DNA of 6,937 bases, taken from Spirochaetaceae bacterium (GTDB lineage Bacteria; Spirochaetota; Spirochaetia; DSM-2461). Positions 1 to 6,036 of the stretch are shown here, one piece after another; the stretch's first letter is position 1; each line of letters opens with the position of its first letter. Where the stretch lies: the NCBI GenBank assembly GCA_016342385.1, contig JAEINM010000218.1, positions 1 through 6,937 on the forward strand. The letters run 5' to 3'. The notes under the pieces are model-generated. The model saw nothing but the letters and a program-made list of their open reading frames with translations. It was not told the DNA's origin and ran no database searches. The translations under genes and the position numbers were made by a program.

Positions 1-1
1 T

Positions 2-1933
2 CGAAATGAATGGGCCAGAAAACAGATTATCAAATGTTTCAGAAATAAATATGCCGATCATAGTCAGCTGGAAGAATATATAAGAGTTTCGAACCTCAAT
101 GACAAATGGAGAAATGCTGCAGAAGCAATTGCCGACTTTGAAAAACATATTTCTTTCGATGCAGGGAATTTTGTCAGTCATAAGACCTGGGGTGTTGGTA
201 TTATAAAATCAATAAAAGATGATACGATTGTAATTGATTTTGTTAAGAAACGCGGCCACAGTATGTCTCTGAAAATGGCTGTCAGTTCACTAATGAGTTT
301 ATCAAAAAAACATATATGGGTTCTTAAGAGTGTCTGGTCAAAGGAAAAACTGAAAGGGAAAATTAAAAAAGAAATACCATGGGCTTTGAAAACAATAATA
401 AAAAGCTACAATAATTCTGCTGACATGAAAAAAATAAAAGCCGAAATTGTCCCGTCGATCTTAACTCCGGGAGAGTGGTCTACATGGAGTACCGAAGCCA
501 GAAGAATCCTGAAAACAGATTCAGCATTCGGTAATATGCCCGATAAAATTGATCAGTATGTTGTCAGAGATAAACCGATTTCTTATGAAGAGAAAACCTC
601 CAATAGATTTAAAGCCGAAAGTGATTTTTTTGATCGTCTTCAGACAATCAATGAATTCCTTGAGAACGCTGAACCCGATTCCGATTATTTTCTCGATATG
701 TTTAACTATTTCACTTCATTTCTTAAATCAGCTAATGTAAATGAGCACGTTCTCTGCAGTTTTTTATTCGTTCAAAAAATGATAAAAACCTACCCATTTC
801 TCAATCCCGGGATAAATTACGGGTTCAATGAGGTATTTGATGATATTGGTGAGTTTGAAGAAGTTGAAGATCTTTTCAGAAAAATAGAGAGCACAGAACT
901 GAGAAAAGAATTCCTTTTTCAGATTAAAAATCATATTGAAAACTGGTCAGAGTACTATGTTCGCCTCTTCCCTATCTGCCTTTACAGACAGATTCTGGAA
1001 GATCTTGATAGTAATGGCTATTCTGAAGAAATCAGCAAATTAATTTCCGAGATTATAAGTCATTACAGAGAATACAGAGAGGCTTTTATCTGGGTTGCAA
1101 AAAATGCCAAAGAAGATAACTGGTTTTCTAAACTGGACATCAGTTATGAAAAAATATTAATCAATATGATTCACCTTCTTGACATTACATATAGAGATGT
1201 GAGCACAAAGAAATATGCCGCTGCCAATAGAAAATTAAACAGATCCATTTTAGCTTACCTTTTTAAAGAAAATAATCTGGAAGAGTATCTGCTCAATTCC
1301 ACTGAAGATAGCGTTACCAGATTATTCAGCCTTCTTCAGGATGTGAAAGAACTCGACCCGACAATTAAAATTAATCTGAAACAAAAAATTGTTGCGAAAT
1401 ATCCAAAAATCCAATTTTTCGGAAAACAGGATGCTGGAATGGCAACGGCTGTAAATCGTGGTGTGTTCTGTCTGGAGAAGAGTCTTTCATCAAAGAAAAA
1501 AGAACTGAAACACATACTGGAAGTAGAAGTTCCTAAAAACTCTAAAGAGATCGGTATTGCTATTGAAATGGGAGACCTGAAAGAAAATGCAGAATATAAA
1601 GCTGGAAAAGAAAAACAGGAAGCTCTCAATATTGCTGTAGGTAAATTGAAAGATGAAATAGAAAAAGCCAAGATCTTTGATTTTTCTCAGACTGATTTCA
1701 GCAAAGTATCTTTTGGAACAATTGTTGATCTTAAAAATGAAACTACCGGGAATAATGAAAGATTTACGATACTAGGACCTTGGGAATCTGATCCTTCCAA
1801 TAATGTCATCTCCTATCTCTCTCCCTTCGGTAATGAATTACTTGGCGGAATGGCAGGAGATAAATTAAGTTTTGAAATCAATGAAAGAAATTTCAGTTAT
1901 GAGATATTAGGGGTTTCATCGGCTCTGAAGTAA
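2..1933 (+). CDS. greA: Long spirochaete-type transcription elongation factor GreA (5' partial)
   Basis: GreA rescues backtracked RNA polymerase by inserting a coiled coil into the secondary channel and stimulating cleavage of the nascent RNA. The last ~155 of 643 visible residues are a full GreA. A coiled-coil domain (about residues 487-560) carries GDLKENAEY at 524-532, with the acidic tip residues D525 and E528 matching E. coli D41 and E44. A C-terminal FKBP-like domain (about 565-640) carries SFGTIVDL, ISYLSPFGNELLGG and AGDKLSFEI. Upstream lie a small beta-rich Tudor-like module (53-98) and ~390 helix-rich residues with no motif I recognise. The frame is open to the left edge, so the ATG at 263 is internal: the preceding 87 codons complete the Tudor-like module and read as continuous protein. 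Spirochaete homologues are, from memory, about 900 residues, so roughly 250 may be missing. The identity is sure for the C-terminus; the role of the extension is unknown. Confidence 0.93.
   Translation, partial: RNEWARKQIIKCFRNKYADHSQLEEYIRVSNLNDKWRNAAEAIADFEKHISFDAGNFVSHKTWGVGIIKSIKDDTIVIDFVKKRGHSMSLKMAVSSLMSLSKKHIWVLKSVWSKEKLKGKIKKEIPWALKTIIKSYNNSADMKKIKAEIVPSILTPGEWSTWSTEARRILKTDSAFGNMPDKIDQYVVRDKPISYEEKTSNRFKAESDFFDRLQTINEFLENAEPDSDYFLDMFNYFTSFLKSANVNEHVLCSFLFVQKMIKTYPFLNPGINYGFNEVFDDIGEFEEVEDLFRKIESTELRKEFLFQIKNHIENWSEYYVRLFPICLYRQILEDLDSNGYSEEISKLISEIISHYREYREAFIWVAKNAKEDNWFSKLDISYEKILINMIHLLDITYRDVSTKKYAAANRKLNRSILAYLFKENNLEEYLLNSTEDSVTRLFSLLQDVKELDPTIKINLKQKIVAKYPKIQFFGKQDAGMATAVNRGVFCLEKSLSSKKKELKHILEVEVPKNSKEIGIAIEMGDLKENAEYKAGKEKQEALNIAVGKLKDEIEKAKIFDFSQTDFSKVSFGTIVDLKNETTGNNERFTILGPWESDPSNNVISYLSPFGNELLGGMAGDKLSFEINERNFSYEILGVSSALK
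158..295 (+). other. Tudor/SH3-like module in the GreA extension, resembling the UvrD/PcrA C-terminal domain
   Basis: Within the greA frame, visible residues 53-98 follow the pattern G-x-F-V-x-H-x-x-W-G-V-G-x-I, then a short acidic turn, V-x-I-D-F and a final G-H-x-M-S-L-K-M-A. This resembles the small beta-barrel at the C-terminus of UvrD/PcrA helicases (G-D-x-V-x-H-x-x-F-G-x-G-x-V ... V-x-F ... G-x-K-x-L ... A), which contacts RNA polymerase. It more loosely resembles the CarD/Mfd RNA-polymerase-interaction fold. The similarity was judged by eye; the functional reading is inference. Confidence 0.5.
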
Positions 1934-1951
1934 TAAAATTTATTCTTGGAA

Positions 1952-1990
1952 AAGGCTGTCAGCATTCAACACTGACAGCCTTATTTTTTT
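1952..1990 (+). terminator. Rho-independent terminator of greA, possibly shared by the convergent operon
   Basis: A perfect 11-bp inverted repeat pairs 1952-1962 (AAGGCTGTCAG) with 1972-1982 (CTGACAGCCTT) around a 9-base loop. It is followed by A and then seven T (1984-1990). The stem starts 18 bases after the greA stop codon. On the minus strand the same stem sits just after the HEAT-repeat gene stop, but only four T (1953-1950) follow before CC. It is therefore strong for greA and at best moderate for the opposing operon. Confidence 0.9.
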
Positions 1991-3338
1991 ATAATGATGA
2001 AGCTTCTTTTCGCAATTGCCTATTTTCATCTTCATTGTCGGAAATTTCTTTGACCCTTCCATAAAGAGAGATGACATTGTTTAATCGTATTCCCCGAACG
2101 GCATATATTCTTATAATATAGTTTTTGTGATCGAGCATTCTGCTATAAAACCATTCGAGAGAATCGCTTTCTGTAGTAGATAATTCCTTACATGTGAAAT
2201 TGAATAACCAGGAATTTTCTTTTTCCCATTCTTCTTCAAAAACGGTCTTAATTGAATCTGTTGCTTTAGATGCATTCTCTTCCAGTAGAGCCTTTAAAGC
2301 AGCTGAACGGAATACATCTGAATTTTTGTTATCTCCAAAGTATCCGGAAAGGAAATCCCATGCCTGATTTCCTCCGATTACAGAGAGAGCTGCCATAGCT
2401 GCTTTTTTAACATTTGGTTCGGGATCTTTTTCCGCTTTATATATTAATATTTCTACAGCCGATTCGGAACCTCTTTCAGATAATGCCTTACAGGCAGCAA
2501 CCCGGATCCTCCAAAAAGAATCCCGGAGAGACTGAATGAGGATTTCTTCTATTTCATCATTGTCAAAATAAGCCAGTGAAGTAAGAACATAGGATCGCAA
2601 TATACTGTCGGGATCATTGAGTAGTTCTTTTAATACAGGAATGGCCTCTTCATCTCCAATCTTCCCAAGAGAGTCACAGGCAAATCTCCTGGACATTGCG
2701 GAATAACTGTCATCCTGCACAAGGTCTATGAGTGTAGGGACAGCTGGTTTGTACTGTAGTTCACCCATTAGCAGAATGGCGCTCTCACGAAGATCAGCTT
2801 CATCATCTTCATAATCATCATCTTGTAGACGTTCAAGGAATTTCTCTGCAAAGGATGTATCTCCGGTTTTACCCAGCATTCTTATGGCAGCTGCTGCGAT
2901 TGATGGCTTATTAAAAGTTGATAACTTATAGAGATATTCCACAGCATCAGTATTTTTGATTGTTCCACTATAGGAAATAGAGGCCGTTAAGACATTCTCA
3001 TTAACTTCATAATCTTCAGCGGCATCTTTCAGAACTGACAATGTATAAGAAGCGGCAATATCTGATTCCTGTTCCTCAAAAAAAGAAAGAATAGGAAGTA
3101 TTATCTTTGTATTCCCTGTTCTAATGAGAATATTGAGGAGTTCATCATTATAGGAATCATTCTTTTCATTTCTAATGGAAGTGATAATTTCAACAACTTC
3201 ATCATCAATACCATAGCGTAACGTTCTGATTCTGTCCTCTTTAAGAGAAGTAAAAACTTCGGTGTCAGAGTCTGTTTCTGTCTCAGAAAAAATTGGGAAT
3301 GTTCCTAATAAAATAAGACATAGTAAAAAGTATTTCAT
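1989..3338 (-). CDS. Exported HEAT-repeat protein of unknown function
   Basis: This is a 449-residue protein I cannot name. Residues 1-18 look like a Sec signal peptide (MKYF, a hydrophobic run LLCLILLGTFPIF, then S before the acidic stretch ETETDSD). The lone Cys7 sits too early and in the wrong context for a lipobox, so a soluble periplasmic or outer-surface protein is likelier than a lipoprotein. From about residue 145 to 350 there are at least five or six HEAT/PBS-lyase-type helical repeats with the usual A-x-x-x-L-G-x-x-G-D-x-x-A-x-P-x-L pattern, clearest at 213-243 and 275-337. An acidic patch, DDDYEDDEAD, lies at 173-182. Such repeats usually form a protein-binding solenoid; I see no catalytic motif. 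The start ATG follows the murJ stop by three bases and has a good Shine-Dalgarno, so it is the last gene of the operon. A role with MurJ or envelope assembly is only inferred from position. Confidence 0.85.
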   Translation of the reverse strand: MKYFLLCLILLGTFPIFSETETDSDTEVFTSLKEDRIRTLRYGIDDEVVEIITSIRNEKNDSYNDELLNILIRTGNTKIILPILSFFEEQESDIAASYTLSVLKDAAEDYEVNENVLTASISYSGTIKNTDAVEYLYKLSTFNKPSIAAAAIRMLGKTGDTSFAEKFLERLQDDDYEDDEADLRESAILLMGELQYKPAVPTLIDLVQDDSYSAMSRRFACDSLGKIGDEEAIPVLKELLNDPDSILRSYVLTSLAYFDNDEIEEILIQSLRDSFWRIRVAACKALSERGSESAVEILIYKAEKDPEPNVKKAAMAALSVIGGNQAWDFLSGYFGDNKNSDVFRSAALKALLEENASKATDSIKTVFEEEWEKENSWLFNFTCKELSTTESDSLEWFYSRMLDHKNYIIRIYAVRGIRLNNVISLYGRVKEISDNEDENRQLRKEASSL

Positions 3339-3341
3339 ATA

Positions 3342-4898
3342 CTACCTTTTTCTTTTTATTATCGAGATAAACTCCACTTTTAATAAACTAAACATAAGAA
3401 GAATAAGCAGAACACTCCCGCCACCATTTATCAGTAAAAGTAAAAATGTTTTCATACTGCTTCCATCCATCCACCAGTCTCTTCCGGTCATAAGGCCCAT
3501 TGTATAAATAAACAAAGCTGCCGGTATTACTGATAACAGGGATTTCAGGACTGTTCCGAGAATTTTTCCCCACTGTAATCTATATCCTGTTTTATTGCCT
3601 ATTCTACTTAAAAGAATCATCATTCCTATGGTAAATGAAATAGTATTAGCCCATGCCAATCCGGAGACTTGTAAGAATGTGTCTTTTAAAATTAATGAAA
3701 GAATAATATCTAAAACAACAGTAAAAAATGCTGCAAAAAATGGTGTTTTGAAATCACGTAATGAATAATAGAATCGTTGTATAAAATTATATACACCGAC
3801 TGTGAACATCCCGGCGCAATAGGCGATTAGAACGGTTGCAGCATTGTAGGTATTTTCGGCATTAAACAGTCCTCTCTGTAAAGCTAGAGAAATAATCTCT
3901 TTACCGAGAACACCCATTAGGAAAGCAGATGGTATAAGCAGGATCGCTAAAGCTTTTATTCCGTATTCAACTGTTTCATTCATAGCTTTATAATCTTTAA
4001 TACCTGCCTGCCTGCTCATTTTAGGAAATAAGACTGTCGTAATCGAAGCAGAAAAAATACCAGATGGAAGCTGCCAGAAAACGATAGCATTTGTTAAGGC
4101 GGAAACACTTCCATCAGATATAGAAGTCGCAATAAGAATAGCAACTTGAAAATTAATAGCGAATATTGAAGATGTAGCCAGAACGGGAAACCATTGCTTC
4201 AAAACTCTTCTGAAGTCTTCATTTTTAAAATTGAATTGAGGTCTCAATGAGTAATGTAACTTTATGTAAAGGGGTAATTGAAATAGAATCTGTCCAACAC
4301 CTCCTGCTAAAACACCAATTGCCATAGCAAAAATACCATATTTTTCATGAAAAAGGATTAACGATGTAATGACAGACACTGAAAAGAGTATTGGAGCTAA
4401 AGCAGGTACCAGGAATTTACTATGGGAATTCAATACTGCCATTATTACAGCACTGATACTTACAAGGATGATATAATTTATTAACCAGACAAAAAGTTTT
4501 TCAGACTGAGCAATTTTTTCTGTCGCTTCGAAGGACGTGAATATTTTTATAACCTGTGGAGCAAAAACTATACTGATAACAACGAGAGGCAATAATATTA
4601 AAAGCTGAAATCCAATTATATTCCGGCTGAGAGATCTCGCTCTTAGACCACTTTTGTCATCTACAATATTTCTTGATAATTCGGGGATGAAAGCAGAAGA
4701 TAAGGCTCCTTCAGCCATGAGTTTCCTAAGATTATTGGGGATAGAAAAAACGGCATTCAGAACATCTGCCATGCCACTTGCACCAAAATAAGCACTGACA
4801 ATACCTATTCTGACAAAACCAAGCAATCTGGATCCAAGTGTACATGCCATAACAATATAAGCTGAAAGAGTTGTTTCTCTTTTACTTTTTTCCTTCAT
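3342..4898 (-). CDS. murJ: Lipid II flippase MurJ (MviN family)
   Basis: MurJ moves lipid II, the peptidoglycan precursor, across the inner membrane. The protein has 518 residues, normal for the family, and reads as about 14 hydrophobic helices. The N-terminal signature is clear: SRLLGFVR at 23-30, FGASGMADVLNAVF at 38-51, IPNNLRKLMAEGALSSAF at 53-70. R24, R30, D45 and R58 thus match the E. coli central-cavity residues R18, R24, D39 and about R52. Further matches are LPSGIFSASITTVLFP (277-292) and ALQRGLF (339-345). The conserved arginine at E. coli R270 appears to be replaced by V273. The gene overlaps tgt by one base (TGATG). The ATG at 4898 is chosen for that coupled overlap, but a TTG at 4901 is a real alternative: the upstream GGAG lies 7 bases from it and 10 from the ATG. 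The family call is sure; the start is uncertain by one codon. Confidence 0.95.
   Translation of the reverse strand: MKEKSKRETTLSAYIVMACTLGSRLLGFVRIGIVSAYFGASGMADVLNAVFSIPNNLRKLMAEGALSSAFIPELSRNIVDDKSGLRARSLSRNIIGFQLLILLPLVVISIVFAPQVIKIFTSFEATEKIAQSEKLFVWLINYIILVSISAVIMAVLNSHSKFLVPALAPILFSVSVITSLILFHEKYGIFAMAIGVLAGGVGQILFQLPLYIKLHYSLRPQFNFKNEDFRRVLKQWFPVLATSSIFAINFQVAILIATSISDGSVSALTNAIVFWQLPSGIFSASITTVLFPKMSRQAGIKDYKAMNETVEYGIKALAILLIPSAFLMGVLGKEIISLALQRGLFNAENTYNAATVLIAYCAGMFTVGVYNFIQRFYYSLRDFKTPFFAAFFTVVLDIILSLILKDTFLQVSGLAWANTISFTIGMMILLSRIGNKTGYRLQWGKILGTVLKSLLSVIPAALFIYTMGLMTGRDWWMDGSSMKTFLLLLINGGGSVLLILLMFSLLKVEFISIIKRKR
3345..3350 (-). promoter_or_regulatory. Shine-Dalgarno of the HEAT-repeat gene, inside the end of murJ
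   Basis: On the minus strand AAAAGG ends six bases before the ATG at 3338. It lies within the last murJ codons and directly abuts the murJ TAG stop (3344-3342). Ribosomes finishing murJ would therefore run over this site, which suggests translational coupling. It supports the chosen start. Confidence 0.75.
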
Positions 4899-6019
4899 CA
4901 AGCTTTTTCTCCATAGTATAAATCGATGAAGTTTTTCTTGTATTCGAGGAAATTGCCCCGACCTATACTTTCACGGATCTCCTCCATAAATTTGGCAAGA
5001 AAAAAGAGATTGTGCTCCGTTGCCAGCATAGGCCCAAGCATTTCTCCGGCTTTAAAGAGATGTCTTAAATATGATCTGGAATATCTTCGGCAGGTATTGC
5101 ACTGGCAACCCGGATCAATGGGAAGATCATCAAGTTGAAATTTCTGATTTTTAAGGGCAATCAGTCCGTTTCTGGTAAAGACAGTACCATTTCTGGCTAT
5201 TCTTGTGGGATACACACAGTCAAAAATGTCTATACCATGCTCTACAGCCTCCAGAATATAATCAGGAGTGCCTATGCCCATGACATAATGAGGTTTATCT
5301 TTAGGGAGAAGTTCGGCGGTGTATGCCAGAAATTCTTTAAATTCATCCTTTGTCTCCCCTACTGATAAGCCACCAATAGCAATTCCGGGCGTATCGAGAT
5401 CAATTATTTCATTAACACTTCTCTTTCGCAGATCCTTATAGAAATTCCCCTGGACAATGGAAAATAATTTCCCTTCATACCCTTCCGCACGATTCTCCCA
5501 TCTTTTTTTGGCCCGTTTAGCCCAGGAGATTGTGGTTTTTAAAGCTTCTTCGGCTTCCCTTTTACTAATTCCCGGTGCGGTACAGACATCGAGTACCATC
5601 TGTATATCGCTTCTGAGGGTTTCCTGTATCTCAACGACATTTTCCGGGGTAAATGTGTGATATGATCCATCGATATGAGAGGAAAAACGAACACCTTCTT
5701 CACTGATTTTTCTTCGGGCGGCTAAAGAAAAAACCTGAAAACCTCCCGAATCTGTAAGAAAGTTCCTGTGCCAGGTTGTAAAATCATGGAGACTCCCGGC
5801 ATTTTTGATAACCTCCATTCCCGGTCTTAAATAAAGGTGATAGGTGTTTCCCAGAATAAGTTCATATCCCATGTCTTCAAGACTCGTATGAAGCATGGCT
5901 TTAACAGTTCCAACTGTTCCCACAGGCATGAAAGCAGGTGTTTGAACATCTCCATGAGGAAGTGACATTGTGGCATTTCTCGCACTGCAGGCCACATCTG
6001 TTTCCTTTATTTTAATCAT
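4898..6019 (-). CDS. tgt: tRNA-guanine transglycosylase (queuosine biosynthesis)
   Basis: Tgt exchanges guanine 34 for preQ1 in the anticodon of tRNAs for Asp, Asn, His and Tyr, the committed tRNA step of queuosine synthesis in the cytoplasm. The 373-residue length is normal for the bacterial enzyme. Active-site features are all visible: LTDSGGFQVFSL with D90 as general base, D144 and C146 in the base-binding pocket, Q190 in IVQG, GGLSVGE at 216-222, and the nucleophile D267 in FDCVYPTR. The zinc site is C305-x-C307-x2-C310 plus H336, with the family's 26-residue spacing to the histidine. V220 and C146 match bacterial, preQ1-using enzymes rather than eukaryotic queuine-using ones. The ATG has GGAG seven bases upstream and follows the permease stop by 17 bases. 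No queuosine biosynthesis or transport partner is in the window, so the source of preQ1 cannot be told. Confidence 0.97.
   Translation of the reverse strand: MIKIKETDVACSARNATMSLPHGDVQTPAFMPVGTVGTVKAMLHTSLEDMGYELILGNTYHLYLRPGMEVIKNAGSLHDFTTWHRNFLTDSGGFQVFSLAARRKISEEGVRFSSHIDGSYHTFTPENVVEIQETLRSDIQMVLDVCTAPGISKREAEEALKTTISWAKRAKKRWENRAEGYEGKLFSIVQGNFYKDLRKRSVNEIIDLDTPGIAIGGLSVGETKDEFKEFLAYTAELLPKDKPHYVMGIGTPDYILEAVEHGIDIFDCVYPTRIARNGTVFTRNGLIALKNQKFQLDDLPIDPGCQCNTCRRYSRSYLRHLFKAGEMLGPMLATEHNLFFLAKFMEEIRESIGRGNFLEYKKNFIDLYYGEKA
4909..4912 (-). promoter_or_regulatory. Shine-Dalgarno of murJ, inside the end of tgt
   Basis: GGAG in the final tgt codons lies 10 bases before the ATG at 4898 and 7 bases before an in-frame TTG at 4901. 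Spacings for the other two visible starts in the operon are 6 and 7, which slightly favours TTG, while codon preference and the TGATG overlap favour ATG. The choice changes the protein by one residue. Confidence 0.6.
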
Positions 6020-6026
6020 ATATCTA

Positions 6027-6030
6027 CTCC
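6027..6030 (-). promoter_or_regulatory. Shine-Dalgarno of tgt
   Basis: GGAG lies in the 17-base gap between the permease stop and the tgt ATG, with 7 bases to the start. It fixes the tgt start at 6019. There is no room for a separate promoter in this gap, so tgt is read from the upstream operon. Confidence 0.75.
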
Positions 6031-6036
6031 AGTTCT

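Noticed and set aside
263..265. ATG at 263 as the start of greA
   Set aside because: The frame is open back to position 2, and the upstream codons form the first part of the Tudor-like module that continues across this Met, so it is internal.
1336..1671. 111-codon minus-strand frame inside greA
   Set aside because: It lies wholly antisense to the conserved GreA domains, lacks a convincing ribosome-binding site and has a composition expected of a shadow frame.
3318..3320. Cys7 of the HEAT-repeat protein as a lipoprotein anchor
   Set aside because: It lies within the start of the hydrophobic core with no L-x-G/A-C lipobox and too short a preceding signal region.
3388..3573. 61-codon minus-strand frame overlapping the 3' part of murJ
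   Set aside because: It is an out-of-frame shadow of the last two membrane helices of MurJ, which is intact in its own frame.
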